Positions 56,075 through 64,000 of a stretch of DNA of 64,000 nt are shown one piece after another. Source of the stretch: Chloroflexota bacterium (lineage in GTDB: Bacteria; Chloroflexota; Anaerolineae; Aggregatilineales; Phototrophicaceae); assembly GCA_016223085.1 (NCBI GenBank), contig JACRPS010000003.1, forward strand, positions 988,274 through 1,052,273. The letters run 5' to 3'. Within the stretch, counting starts at the first letter, position 1. The number at the start of each line of letters is the position of its first letter. The position numbers were made by a program, and so were the translations under genes. Under the pieces are notes generated by a model, which made no database searches, was not told where the DNA came from, and was given only the letters and a program-made list of their open reading frames with translations.

Positions 56075-56665
56075 ATGCCCAATGTCTTTGCTGGCCGACT
56101 GGTGCGGCTGCGGGCGGTGGAAGCCGCCGACTGGGAGATTCATTACGCCTGGGATACGGACACCGATGGCGGGCGGCTGACTGACGAAATCTGGTTTCCC
56201 TCGTCACGGGAGCAGGCGCGCGCCTGGGCGGAAGAACAGGCCAAACGCGGCGACCAGAACGACGAGTTCCGCTTCCAGATCGAACGGCTGGACGGCGAGT
56301 TTGTCGGCACGCTCAACACACATACAGTTAACCGGCGCTGCGGCACGTTCAGGTACGGTCTCGCCATTCTGCCGCAGTACCAGCGCCAGGGTTTCGCTTC
56401 GGAGGCGGTGCGCCTGCTGCTGCGCTACTACTTCTGGGAGCGCCGCTATCAGAAGGTGAACGCCGAAGTGTACAGCTTCAACGCGGCCTCGATTCGCCTG
56501 CACGAAAGCCTGGGCTTCACGCTGGAAGGCCGCCTGCGCCGCATGATTTTTACCGGCGGCCAGTTCCACGACGTGCTGCTGTACGGCATGACGCGCGAGG
56601 AATTTGAGGCCAGCGGCTGGGAGGGGCTGGCGGCGGGCTATGAGCCGGCAGCCGGTAGCCAGTAG
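56075..56665 (+). CDS. GNAT family acetyltransferase (RimJ/RimL type)
   Basis: 196 residues, aaagga before the start. RimJ/L-like layout: RLRAVEAADWEIHYAWDTD, FVGTLNTHTVNRRCGTFRYGLAI, acetyl-CoA motif QRQGFASEAVRLLLRYYF, VNAEVYSFNAASIRLHESLGFTLEG. Substrate unknown. 76 bases after the amidohydrolase, possibly co-transcribed. Confidence 0.9.
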   Translation: MPNVFAGRLVRLRAVEAADWEIHYAWDTDTDGGRLTDEIWFPSSREQARAWAEEQAKRGDQNDEFRFQIERLDGEFVGTLNTHTVNRRCGTFRYGLAILPQYQRQGFASEAVRLLLRYYFWERRYQKVNAEVYSFNAASIRLHESLGFTLEGRLRRMIFTGGQFHDVLLYGMTREEFEASGWEGLAAGYEPAAGSQ

Positions 56666-56712
56666 CTTTTGGCGGTTGGAACGCAAAAAGGGATGAAACC
56701 ACCTGGCAAGGC

Positions 56713-57465
56713 TTACGAGGCCGGCTTCACCGGCACGGCGGTGAGCAGCGCCTCCGAATAGTGCTGCTGGATGACATGCGCCGGCGGTACGAGCAGAAAT
56801 TCCTCGTCCGACCACACGCCGTTCACCAGCATGTCCAGCAGCCGCCGGTTACCCTGCTTGCGCTCAAAAATCCAGCCCTCTTTTTCCGCCTTGTTCTTCG
56901 CCATCTGTTCGTATTCGTCGCTGCCGCCCAGCCCCATGTCAATGAAGGCGGCGCGGGTGTAGTGCTGCGACCATTTCCGCATCTCTTCAATCAGCATGTC
57001 GGCGGTTTCCTTACCATATTTGGCGACGTACTTCTCATATTCGGCTGCCTCAGCTTCGATGTTGGCCGCCCCCAGCGCCACCGTATTGCCGGTCGGCTGG
57101 CGTTCCATGTAATCCACGCTGTACCAGTACGTGCCGGGATGCGCCTCAAATTCTTCCTGATAACGCTGGCGCGAGCCTAAATACAGCGTGATGCAGTCAT
57201 GCGCGCGCGGGATCACCAGCGGCGTGTGTCGCGCCATCAGCCCGACGGTGGACGTGCCGCACATGCCGTACACCAGCAGAATCGCCTCGCACTCGTCCGG
57301 CGGAATGGCGTCAATCTGCTCCTGGAGCGTGGCGCGCAGGTTCTTCGGCGTGTTATGCAGTCCCTGCTTAAACAGACGGATGCTGACCGTGTGCGGGCTG
57401 CTGGCGGCTGCCGCGTAGATGCTGCGCGCCAACGCTTCGCAGGTGAGGGCAATATAGTGGCTCAT
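56713..57465 (-). CDS. DUF1638 family protein
   Basis: 250 residues. DUF1638 hallmarks: ALTCEALARSIYAAAA, ILLVYGMCGTSTVGLMARHTP, VIPRAHDCITLYLGSRQRYQEEF and HPGTYWYSVDYMERQ. Cys/His-rich conserved pockets suggest metal or corrinoid binding; the family often accompanies methyltransferases, though none is here. It follows the enolase-superfamily gene on the same strand with an 81-base gap holding a palindrome, so it could be the last gene of that operon. Confidence 0.85.
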   Translation of the reverse strand: MSHYIALTCEALARSIYAAAASSPHTVSIRLFKQGLHNTPKNLRATLQEQIDAIPPDECEAILLVYGMCGTSTVGLMARHTPLVIPRAHDCITLYLGSRQRYQEEFEAHPGTYWYSVDYMERQPTGNTVALGAANIEAEAAEYEKYVAKYGKETADMLIEEMRKWSQHYTRAAFIDMGLGGSDEYEQMAKNKAEKEGWIFERKQGNRRLLDMLVNGVWSDEEFLLVPPAHVIQQHYSEALLTAVPVKPAS

Positions 57466-57508
57466 GGGAATGTTCCTCTGTCAAATGCCGGCCTTAGAAA
57501 CGTTGCTC

Positions 57509-57538
57509 GTTGGGGCGAGTTTAGAAACCCACCCCTAC
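57509..57538. repeat. GTAGGG-type palindrome, divergent
   Basis: gttggggcgagttta / gaaacccacccctac, about 12 paired bases, between the DUF1638 and enolase-superfamily genes. Confidence 0.65.
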
Positions 57539-57546
57539 ACCGACCA

Positions 57547-58752
57547 TTAGCGAATCTCCGCCACCGCCCAGTGATCGCCCATCGCACGGCGGCCTTTCGC
57601 CAGCCCTTCGCCGTCGGACACCTGCCGCAGCAGATCAGGCCGTTGCAGCGCCGCCGGGTTCAGGTTTACCCCCAATCCCGGCCCATCGGGGATGTCCAGA
57701 TGGCCGTTGCTGACGGTGGGGGTGAAGTCGCTCAACACCGGGAAGTAGGTTTTGTAAAACGCGCGCACCGACTCGACAAAGTACAGGTTCGGGATATGCG
57801 CGCCGAGGTGCATACAGGCGGCGTGGCAGATCGGCCCGGCGACATTGTGCAGCACCAGCGGCAGGCCATAGGCTTCCGCCATCGCCGCGATCTTGCGCGT
57901 TTCCGCGATGCCGCCGTTCCACACCGGGTCGGTCATCAAAATCGGCGCGACGTGTTTTTCCATCCATTCCCGAAGCTGCCAGCGTGTCATCAGCAGTTCC
58001 GAGCCAATGATCGGAATCGAAGTCCGCCCGGCCACCAGCCTGATTTCATCGGCATACACGGCGGGCAGCACGTCCTCTAAAAACAGGATGTTGTAGGGTT
58101 CGAGCGCCCGCGCGATGCGTTCGATGCTGGCGCGATTCCAGCGAAAATGGCACTCGATGCCGATTTCCATCTGTTCGCCAACCGCTTCCCGAATCTGGCG
58201 CACCGGCGTTAAGCCTTTTTCGACTTCTGCCACGCTGATGTACTGCCCAAACGAGCCTTCGCTGAACCGGTCGAACGGCCAGATTTTCAGGGCGCGGATG
58301 CCGTCATCGAGCAGGCTGCACGCCAGCGCGCCCGCGTCCACGTGCCAGGCCTCGTAATCCGGCACTTCCGGCGTGCCAATGCAGGTGTTGTAGGTCGGGA
58401 TGCGCGTGCGCGTTCTGCCACCGAGCAGGTGATACAGCGGCGCGTTGTAGACCTTGCCCATGATGTCCCACAGCGCCACCTCGAAGGCCGACAGCGCCCG
58501 CGTTTCCGCCCCGGCGTAGCCGTGATACATGATGTTGTCCATCACGAAGCGCCACAGCCCTTCGATGTCCAGTGGGTCCTGCCCCAGCACCAGCGGCGCA
58601 ATCGTGCCGTGCAGTGCGCCCTTTGCGCCAGGGATTTTGTCCACCGTTTCGCCCAGGCCAATGATGCCGGCGTCGGTGTGAACGCGCACCACCATCAGGC
58701 GCGGGTACGCCGCCCATTGTAACGTCTCAATCGCGGTGATTTTCACAGTCAT
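57547..58752 (-). CDS. Mandelate racemase/muconate lactonizing enzyme family, putative sugar-acid dehydratase
   Basis: 401 residues, enolase superfamily. Mg2+ ligands are Glu in [10 protein letters not shown], Glu in LFLEDVLP and Glu in [21 protein letters not shown] occupies the KxK strand and LVLHNVAGP gives the C-terminal His. The capping domain opens [20 protein letters not shown]. Fits aldonate/sugar-acid dehydratases such as gluconate, galactonate or xylonate dehydratase. Start overlaps the FAH-family gene by ATGA, so it is in the same operon. Confidence 0.88.
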   Translation of the reverse strand: MTVKITAIETLQWAAYPRLMVVRVHTDAGIIGLGETVDKIPGAKGALHGTIAPLVLGQDPLDIEGLWRFVMDNIMYHGYAGAETRALSAFEVALWDIMGKVYNAPLYHLLGGRTRTRIPTYNTCIGTPEVPDYEAWHVDAGALACSLLDDGIRALKIWPFDRFSEGSFGQYISVAEVEKGLTPVRQIREAVGEQMEIGIECHFRWNRASIERIARALEPYNILFLEDVLPAVYADEIRLVAGRTSIPIIGSELLMTRWQLREWMEKHVAPILMTDPVWNGGIAETRKIAAMAEAYGLPLVLHNVAGPICHAACMHLGAHIPNLYFVESVRAFYKTYFPVLSDFTPTVSNGHLDIPDGPGLGVNLNPAALQRPDLLRQVSDGEGLAKGRRAMGDHWAVAEIR

Positions 58753-59639
58753 ATCACCTTCACGGTATTGCTTAAAGAGCCAATCCCATCAATCGTCACA
58801 TTAATCACATCGCCCGCTTGCAGCGTGAAATCACTGGACGGCACGATGCCCGTGCCGGTCATCAGCAGCACGCCATCCGGGAACGACAGGCAGCGCCCCA
58901 GATAGCTGACCAGTTCGTCCAGGCGGCGGTGTATGCGGCTGGTGTGCACCTCGTCAAAAATAACCACCTGCCCGCCGCGCGCAATCTGGACGCGGATCAT
59001 GGTATCCGGCCACGTTTCGACGCGCCCCAGCACGATCTGCGGTCCCAGCGCGCACGAAGCGGTGTACACTTTCGCCTGCGGCAGATACAGCGGATTCGCG
59101 CCTTCGATGTCACGGCTGCTCATGTCGTTGCCCGCTGTCAGGCCGACCACTTCCAGCGCCGGGTTGATGACCAGCGTCAGTTCCGGTTCGGGCACGTTCC
59201 AGACCGAATCGTGACGAATGCCCACCTCGCCGTGATGACCCACCACCCACGCGCCGCGCGCCTTAAAAAACAGTTCGGGGCGTTCGGCGGCATAGACGCG
59301 AGCATAGATGTCGCCGCCGTCCTGGGCTTCTTCCTGCCGGGCGGCGCGGCTGCGTTCATAGGTTACACCCGCCGCCCACACGTCCTGCCCGTCTACCGGC
59401 GGCAACAGATATTGGCCGCTTCCTGACGCGTTCTGTACCTGCTCAAATGGATAGCGGCGTTCGGAAGATTGAGCTACCGCGCGCAACTCGTCTATCGCCG
59501 CTTCGACCCGCCCGGCGCTGCTTTTCAGCCATGCGCCGACTGATGGCACGCGTTCCGTCACGTCGTATACAGTATCGTCCAGCCGGACGCCGACTCGTTC
59601 GCCCAATACGGGATCAGCAAAGCGTAACAGCGCGATCAT
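58749..59639 (-). CDS. FAH-family 2-keto-3-deoxy-pentonate dehydratase-like protein
   Basis: 296 residues from the ATG at 59639, which overlaps the upstream stop by ATGA (a TTG 6 bases earlier is less likely). Fumarylacetoacetate-hydrolase fold with [42 protein letters not shown] and [10 protein letters not shown]. The [14 protein letters not shown] and NPLYLPQAK segments resemble 2-keto-3-deoxy-D-arabinonate/xylonate dehydratases that yield 2-oxoglutarate semialdehyde. Coupled to the dehydratase and the metallo-beta-lactamase gene. Confidence 0.87.
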   Translation of the reverse strand: MIALLRFADPVLGERVGVRLDDTVYDVTERVPSVGAWLKSSAGRVEAAIDELRAVAQSSERRYPFEQVQNASGSGQYLLPPVDGQDVWAAGVTYERSRAARQEEAQDGGDIYARVYAAERPELFFKARGAWVVGHHGEVGIRHDSVWNVPEPELTLVINPALEVVGLTAGNDMSSRDIEGANPLYLPQAKVYTASCALGPQIVLGRVETWPDTMIRVQIARGGQVVIFDEVHTSRIHRRLDELVSYLGRCLSFPDGVLLMTGTGIVPSSDFTLQAGDVINVTIDGIGSLSNTVKVI

Positions 59640-60595
59640 ACACAACTCCAGACGACATGATTATCACGATTGCGCGAGGTTCGCAGCAGGCCGCGTTTGG
59701 TCAGCCGGTCGAGGTTGCCGAGCATCCCGTAGCTGAATTCCTGGTTTGTGCCCTGCGGCCACCCGCCGAGCGACATTCCCAGCGTATCAATCGCCTCGCG
59801 CAGCATGAACGGACGCTCGCGCGCCAGGTCGAGCAGCCGGCTTTCAACGTGCAGGACGAAATTTTTGCTCTCGCGCACAAATTCCAGCACGTCCGCGCCG
59901 CGCTGTAACGGCCAGTGCGCCGAGGCCAGCAGGTTGATGTCCATCGTCATCAGCCGTTCCTGCGTGCTGATGTAGGTGTCCACGTAGCAGTAGGTCGGCG
60001 GCATGGCCGGTGACCAGTCGTCGTTGGGGATGTGCGTCCACATCGCCGCTTCGCCAGAGATGAGCGTTTTGCTGCGCGGGTCGTACACGGCCAGATGCCC
60101 CCAGGTATGCCCCGGCGTATGCACCGCTTCCACCACCCAATCGCGGCTCAGGCGGAAGGTTTCGCCGCCTTCCAGCGTCATGTCCAGCGGGCAGCAGGCC
60201 AAATCCCTGCGGATGCCGGCCTTGCCCGCTTCGCCGTAGCCAATGCCGTGATCGGCCTCGAACTGCGAATAGCGCCCCTGAATCAGTGCCTCGGCGTCTT
60301 CCACCCAGGGGCGGTCGAGGTTGTGGCACATCAGTACCGCCTGTGGGGCGGAGTCTTTCATCGGCAGGTTGCCGCCCTGGTGGTCAACGTCGGAATGGGT
60401 GATGAGGATGTAGGTCAGGCTGGCCGGGTCAAAGCCGATGCGCCCCATGTACGGCAGAATGTCCTGCGCCGGGTTGTGGGCGCAGCCAGTGTCCACCAGC
60501 ATCGAGGCATGGTCGCCAATTAGAAGGTAGCAGAAGACCATGCGCGTACCGCCAAACAAACACTTGATCTGATGAATGCCAGGTGCGATTTCCAT
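59636..60595 (-). CDS. Metallo-beta-lactamase-fold hydrolase
   Basis: 319 residues. HxHxDH-type motif in [10 protein letters not shown] (His67, Asp69, Asp71, His72; the first two-His pair reads H-S-D), His in [15 protein letters not shown], Asp in VDTGCAH, with a C-terminal winged-helix-like tail ([14 protein letters not shown]). In this operon I infer a lactonase step or detoxification; the family also includes glyoxalase II and others. GGAG lies within the end of the upstream SDR gene, 3 bases before this start. Confidence 0.82.
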   Translation of the reverse strand: MEIAPGIHQIKCLFGGTRMVFCYLLIGDHASMLVDTGCAHNPAQDILPYMGRIGFDPASLTYILITHSDVDHQGGNLPMKDSAPQAVLMCHNLDRPWVEDAEALIQGRYSQFEADHGIGYGEAGKAGIRRDLACCPLDMTLEGGETFRLSRDWVVEAVHTPGHTWGHLAVYDPRSKTLISGEAAMWTHIPNDDWSPAMPPTYCYVDTYISTQERLMTMDINLLASAHWPLQRGADVLEFVRESKNFVLHVESRLLDLARERPFMLREAIDTLGMSLGGWPQGTNQEFSYGMLGNLDRLTKRGLLRTSRNRDNHVVWSCV

Positions 60596-60598
60596 AAC

Positions 60599-61432
60599 TT
60601 ATATCTCCAACACCGACTCTTTCGCTTTGGCATGGTCGGCGGGCGCGTCCTGCGGCTGTTCACCTTTCACGCCCAGCCCGCCGTCTACCTCGTAGTTCGC
60701 GCCGGTCACAAAGCTGGATTCGTCCGACGCCAGGAACACAAACACGTTGGCGACTTCCTCAATCGTGCCGACGCGCCCAATCGGGTGCATGTCATCAAAT
60801 GCCTTACGAATCAGTTCCGGGTTCGACTGCGCCGCGACGAAATGATGCAGCATCGGCGAATCAATCGTGCCGGGGGAGACCGAGTTCACGCGAATGCCCA
60901 GCCGCGCGTAATCGGTGGACATGGCCCGCGCCAGTGCCGCGAGGCCGCCTTTGGTCATCGAATAGGCGGCGATACCGGGCAAACCAAGAATGCCGGTTAC
61001 GCTCGACATATGAATGATACTGCCCTTGCGCGCCTGCAACATGCCGGGGATGACAGCGCGACTGACGAGGTACGTGCCGCGCAGATTGACCGCCACGCAG
61101 CGGTCGAAATCTTCCGGGCTGGTTTCGTGCAGGCGACCTGACGGCATCACAGCCGCGTTGTTGACCAGCACCGTGATCGTGCCAAACGCTGCCGCCAGCT
61201 TATCTACCGCCGCCTGTACCTGATCTTCTTTCGAGATGTCACATGGCAGCGCCAGTCCCGCACCGCCCGCCGCTTGAATTTCGTCCACCACCGCCTGGCA
61301 CAGCGCCGGGTTGATGTCCAGCACGCCGACCTGTGCGCCTTCCGCCGCGAACCGCACCGCAATCCCCTTGCCGATACCGCCGCCCGCGCCGGTCACGAGC
61401 GCCACCTTGCCTTCCAGCCGCCGCAAGTTCAT
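60599..61432 (-). CDS. Short-chain dehydrogenase/reductase, putative sugar dehydrogenase
   Basis: 277 residues from the ATG at 61432, preceded by AAGGAGGT. Classical [11 protein letters not shown] (14-21), Asp39 in GVLDINP for NAD, NNAA (91-94), Ser144, Tyr157 and Lys161, PGTIDSPM and the [26 protein letters not shown] ending. In the context of lactonase-like, dehydratase and 2-oxoglutarate-semialdehyde steps it probably oxidises an aldose. A further repeat lies upstream. Confidence 0.9.
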   Translation of the reverse strand: MNLRRLEGKVALVTGAGGGIGKGIAVRFAAEGAQVGVLDINPALCQAVVDEIQAAGGAGLALPCDISKEDQVQAAVDKLAAAFGTITVLVNNAAVMPSGRLHETSPEDFDRCVAVNLRGTYLVSRAVIPGMLQARKGSIIHMSSVTGILGLPGIAAYSMTKGGLAALARAMSTDYARLGIRVNSVSPGTIDSPMLHHFVAAQSNPELIRKAFDDMHPIGRVGTIEEVANVFVFLASDESSFVTGANYEVDGGLGVKGEQPQDAPADHAKAKESVLEI

Positions 61433-61476
61433 AAACGATACCTCCTTGCCCATCCTGACCCACACATCATGAACCG

Positions 61477-61503
61477 CAAGGACAAGAACGATCTTGTCCC
61501 TAC
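61477..61503. repeat. GTAGGG-type palindrome, decayed
   Basis: gcaaggacaagaacg / atcttgtccctac; arms pair over about 11 bases, immediately upstream of the SDR ribosome site region. Confidence 0.6.
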
Positions 61504-61535
61504 GATTGCTTGTCATGTCTCGTCTCGATATCATC

Positions 61536-61943
61536 TCAGGCGCTTTGCCGCGCCTGCCCTGGCTGCCAGCGCAGCAGCAACATCTGGCCAGCATGTAATG
61601 TCAGCCTCACGAAGGGCTTGCCTTCTGCGTCGGCAAATTCCACCTGGTATAGTCCCACGCCTGCGCGCTCCTGAATCAGGCCGACCTGACCGCGCCGCAG
61701 CTTATAGGCGGGAATGTCAACCAGTAACGCGATCTGATCTCCCGCGAAAAAATCCGCCAGCGTAACCGCCATCTGGTCGGCGCGGACGTCAACCACGTCA
61801 ATCGTTGCGCCGTCGCGGTCAAACAACTCCACTATGTACACGTCGTCCACATTCCTGTACGTGTCCACAATGGCACCGACCGTACCGGCACGGATAGTAT
61901 CGCTCAGGTCTTGCGTCAAAATAATGCTGTCATAGGGTCGCAT
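61536..61943 (-). CDS. Tandem DUF4926 protein
   Basis: 135 residues made of two DUF4926 units in tandem: [25 protein letters not shown]...[10 protein letters not shown] and [23 protein letters not shown]...[10 protein letters not shown], each a small SH3-like barrel starting with a conserved Leu/Asp-x5-L-x2-G pattern. DUF4926 genes are usually one unit and sit beside DUF6883 genes, a pairing of toxin-antitoxin type with no proven function. aaagg lies 8 bases before the start, in the end of the (frameshifted) DUF6883 gene. Confidence 0.85.
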   Translation of the reverse strand: MRPYDSIILTQDLSDTIRAGTVGAIVDTYRNVDDVYIVELFDRDGATIDVVDVRADQMAVTLADFFAGDQIALLVDIPAYKLRRGQVGLIQERAGVGLYQVEFADAEGKPFVRLTLHAGQMLLLRWQPGQARQSA

Positions 61944-61970
61944 CGCTTTACCTTTCCAGGGGATACGCTG

Positions 61971-62288
61971 TCACCAACGTGGGAACCGTTTCGCCCGTTT
62001 CCACTTTCCACACGCTCCGCACCGGGGATTGCGCTGATCGGGCGTCTGTAATTCGCCTTCTACATTGTAATGGATTCCGTAGGCCGTTTTGCGGGTGCTG
62101 GTGACTTCCTGCGTCAGGGCGTGCTGTTTCAGCGCCGCTGCCAGCACTTCCCAGGTGTCCAGTGTAAACCCAAAAGCGAGGAAGAAACGTGCTTTCGCTT
62201 TTCCCTCTTTACTGGTCAGATCGAGCAGGTAATGGGTAATCTTCGACTCTGGCACAATCACCCTGTCGCCGTTAGGTAGTTTCGCCAT
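61971..62288 (-). CDS. DUF6883 protein, frameshifted at the C-terminus
   Basis: The ATG at 62288 (GGAG 10 bases upstream) gives MAKLPNGDRVIVPESKITHYLLD, the usual DUF6883 opening; the next domain parts are KARFFLAFGFTLDTWEVLAAAL and YGIHYNVEGELQTPDQRNPR. The frame then reads an unrelated Cys/Lys-rich tail to a stop at 61971. In the next frame, from about 62025, the sequence encodes VRSVWKVETGETVPTLVTAY and stops at 61948, 4 bases before the DUF4926 start. This is the expected family C-terminus, so one G has been lost after the NPR codons. Confidence 0.8.
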   Translation of the reverse strand: MAKLPNGDRVIVPESKITHYLLDLTSKEGKAKARFFLAFGFTLDTWEVLAAALKQHALTQEVTSTRKTAYGIHYNVEGELQTPDQRNPRCGACGKWKRAKRFPRW

Positions 62289-62334
62289 CCAGTCCCAACT
62301 CCATCCCATCTCTCGCCATGCGCGCTGTCACATC

Positions 62335-62485
62335 TTGCGCCGCCCGGGGACTGGAAGCCTCCAGGCTGAACCTGTTACGCAAGCCTGCTGGAAGCAGGCT
62401 GAAATGCTGATCATTCGGTTGATCGAGCCACCTTTAGGTGGCTTTCTTCGTTCAGCCGTCCGGCTTCCAGCGTCCGGCGTGACTA
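62335..62485. repeat. Multi-hairpin repeat element, copy 3 (inverted)
   Basis: Contains gactggaagcctccaggctg, agcctgctggaagcaggct, agccacctttaggtggct and gccgtccggcttccagcgtccggc, the hairpins of 44979-45195 in reverse order. Lies between the aldehyde dehydrogenase and DUF6883 genes and reaches the dehydrogenase stop. Confidence 0.75.
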
Positions 62486-64000
62486 CCCCGGAATCCCCTC
62501 TTTCGTCAGCCGTTCGTCTACGATGCGCCAGATGTCCAGCGGATTGGCATCCTTGAGCGCATCCGGCAGCAGCGCGTCCGGCATATTCTGGTAGGCCACT
62601 GGGCGCATAAAGCGTTTGATCGCGGTCATGCCAACCGACGTGGTGGCAGGCGCGGTTGTCGCCGGATACGGCCCGCCATGTTGCATGGCGTAGACCACTT
62701 CCACGCCGGTCGGGAAGCCGTTCCAGATCAGCCGACCGGCCTTCTCGCGCAAAATAGCGTAGACAGCAGCGGCTTCGTCCCGTTCGCTGTCATCGGCGTG
62801 AACCGTCGCCGTCAGGTTGCCGTGCAGGGTTTCGAGTGTCGCCCGCAGATCGTCCAAAGAGGCGCAGGTGACAAACAGTGTCACCGGCCCAAAATGCTCC
62901 GCCTGCAACTGTTCGTCGTCGCGGAAGGTGGCCGAATCGGTCAGCAGCACCGTATGGGCGTAGCCGCAGGCCGGTCCGTCCAGCGCCGCCCCGCCGGTGA
63001 GCACCGTCACACACGGGCGGTTAAGTGTACCCGCGACCGCCTGCACCAGCCCGCGCTGAATCTGCGGATTCAGCAGCACGCCCGGCTGCGCGGCCTGCAT
63101 CTTCGCCGTGACCGTTTCGATAAACCGGCGCGTGCTGTCGCTATCCACCACAAACACCAGCCCTGGATTGGTGCAGAACTGCCCCGTGCCAAGCGTGACC
63201 GACGCCGCCAGCCCCTCGGCCAGCGAGTCGGAGCACGCAGCCATCGCGCCGGGCAAAATCACGACCGGGTTGACACTGCCCATCTCGGCATACACGGGAA
63301 TCGGCACCGGACGCGCCGCCGCCGTGTCGTAAATCGCCCGCCCTGCCCGCAGCGAGCCGGTGAAACCGACCGCCGTGATGCCGGGATGTTTGACCAGCGC
63401 CTGCCCTACTTCGGCCTGGTCGCCCTGAATCAGCGAGAACACGCCCGCCGGAAAACCCTGCGCCTGCACCGCACGGTGGATGGCCTGCGCCGTTAATTCG
63501 GACGTGGCGGGGTGGCCGGGGTGCGCCTTCAGCACAACCGGGCAGCCGGCGGCCAGCGCGGAGGCAGTATCCCCGCCGGCGACGCTGAATGCCAACGGGA
63601 AGTTACTGGCGGCAAACACGGCGACCGGCCCGATAGGAACCAGCATCCGCCGAATCGAGGGGCGCGGGGCGGGCTGGCGGTCAGGCTGCGCCGTGTCAAT
63701 GATGGCCTCGACATACGAGCCTTCGCGCAGCAGCGCTGCGAACTTGCGGAGCTGGCCGGTCGTGCGCCCTCGTTCGCCTGTCAGGCGCGGCAGGCCGAGG
63801 CCGGTTTCCGCGTCGGCGGTGGTCAGCAGCGCGTCTCCAAGCGCCTCGATTTCGTCGGCGACTGCATCCAGCAGGGCAGCCAGTTTTGCCGCCGGATACT
63901 GGCGCATCGCCGCAAACGCAATCTGCGCGGCCTGTACCGCGGCGTCAATGTCGGCTGCCGTTGCGTTCGTAAACGCGGTTGTCCCCCGCTGGCCGGTGCG
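62483..64000 (-). CDS. 2-oxoglutarate-semialdehyde (2,5-dioxovalerate) dehydrogenase-like aldehyde dehydrogenase, 5' partial
   Basis: The frame is open to the window edge (505 codons visible; no start). Aldehyde dehydrogenase: LGLPRLTGERGRTTGQLRKFA, FAASNFPLAFSVAGGDTASALAAG, VGFTGSLRAGRAI, catalytic Glu in AEMGSVNPVVILPG and catalytic Cys in LGTGQFCTNPGLVFV. The AEMGSVNP and QFCTNPGL motifs characterise the ketoglutarate-semialdehyde subgroup, which makes 2-oxoglutarate with NAD(P). First visible gene of the catabolic operon. Confidence 0.88.
   Translation of the reverse strand, partial: RTGQRGTTAFTNATAADIDAAVQAAQIAFAAMRQYPAAKLAALLDAVADEIEALGDALLTTADAETGLGLPRLTGERGRTTGQLRKFAALLREGSYVEAIIDTAQPDRQPAPRPSIRRMLVPIGPVAVFAASNFPLAFSVAGGDTASALAAGCPVVLKAHPGHPATSELTAQAIHRAVQAQGFPAGVFSLIQGDQAEVGQALVKHPGITAVGFTGSLRAGRAIYDTAAARPVPIPVYAEMGSVNPVVILPGAMAACSDSLAEGLAASVTLGTGQFCTNPGLVFVVDSDSTRRFIETVTAKMQAAQPGVLLNPQIQRGLVQAVAGTLNRPCVTVLTGGAALDGPACGYAHTVLLTDSATFRDDEQLQAEHFGPVTLFVTCASLDDLRATLETLHGNLTATVHADDSERDEAAAVYAILREKAGRLIWNGFPTGVEVVYAMQHGGPYPATTAPATTSVGMTAIKRFMRPVAYQNMPDALLPDALKDANPLDIWRIVDERLTKEGIPG

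Overview
This 64 kb window looks like chromosome of a Chloroflexota bacterium, probably an uncultured Anaerolineae-type lineage. That is an inference from gene content: Uma2 nucleases, BTAD/NB-ARC/TPR and LuxR/NB-ARC/TPR regulators, CARDB and PPC secreted proteins, an ABC sugar importer without its own ATPase, and dense intergenic palindromes. Most of the DNA is GC-rich. Two stretches are visibly AT-richer: about 28.7-31.5 kb, around an IS607-type element, and about 41.9-43.1 kb, a lone TolB-like gene. I saw no rRNA, tRNA or CRISPR array.

Layout. 0-6 kb: end of a receiver/cyclase-like protein, two secreted proteins, a Uma2 protein and a fatty acyl-AMP ligase with a stand-alone acyl carrier protein. 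6-10 kb: sugar ABC importer (binding protein and two permeases). 10-13.5 kb: two small ORFs facing a LuxR/NB-ARC regulator, then a His-rich FIMAH protein behind a CsoR-like operator. 13.6-22.5 kb: BipA/TypA, a Yip1-like membrane protein, an ABC ATPase overlapping a CARDB protein, a PPC lipoprotein and a GNAT. 22.6-28.7 kb: LutA-like Fe-S protein, alpha/beta hydrolase, epimerase, and a split glutaminase/NAD synthetase set. 28.7-31.5 kb: DUF4256 gene and an IS607 element (serine recombinase plus TnpB). 31.5-41.8 kb: a glycosidase-like protein, a secreted protein, a 1102-residue BTAD/NB-ARC/TPR regulator facing a ParB-like gene, 2-amino-3-ketobutyrate CoA ligase and glutamine synthetase. 42-54 kb: TolB-like protein, ferredoxin-NADP reductase, M24 peptidase, zinc alcohol dehydrogenase, creatininase family, HtrA protease, DnaJ, SPFH and an Lgt-like protein. 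54-64 kb: D-aminoacylase family, GNAT, DUF1638, then a minus-strand catabolic operon.

That operon (aldehyde dehydrogenase, SDR, metallo-beta-lactamase fold, FAH-family dehydratase, enolase-superfamily dehydratase) has the gene set of a Weimberg-type pentose or sugar-acid oxidation route to 2-oxoglutarate. It is interrupted by a DUF6883/DUF4926 pair, in which DUF6883 carries a one-base frameshift and DUF4926 is duplicated.

The most distinctive feature is a family of about 28-30 bp palindromes of the form GTAGGG...CCCTAC, with more than 25 copies. Most are intergenic. Two lie inside the acyl-AMP ligase gene and one inside the CARDB gene, all three read in the same frame (Val-Gly-x-x-x-x-Val), and three others supply the TAG stop codon of the adjoining gene. 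A second set of stacked hairpins recurs as elements of about 150-215 bp, and one 94-bp unit is present twice in inverted orientation 16 kb apart.
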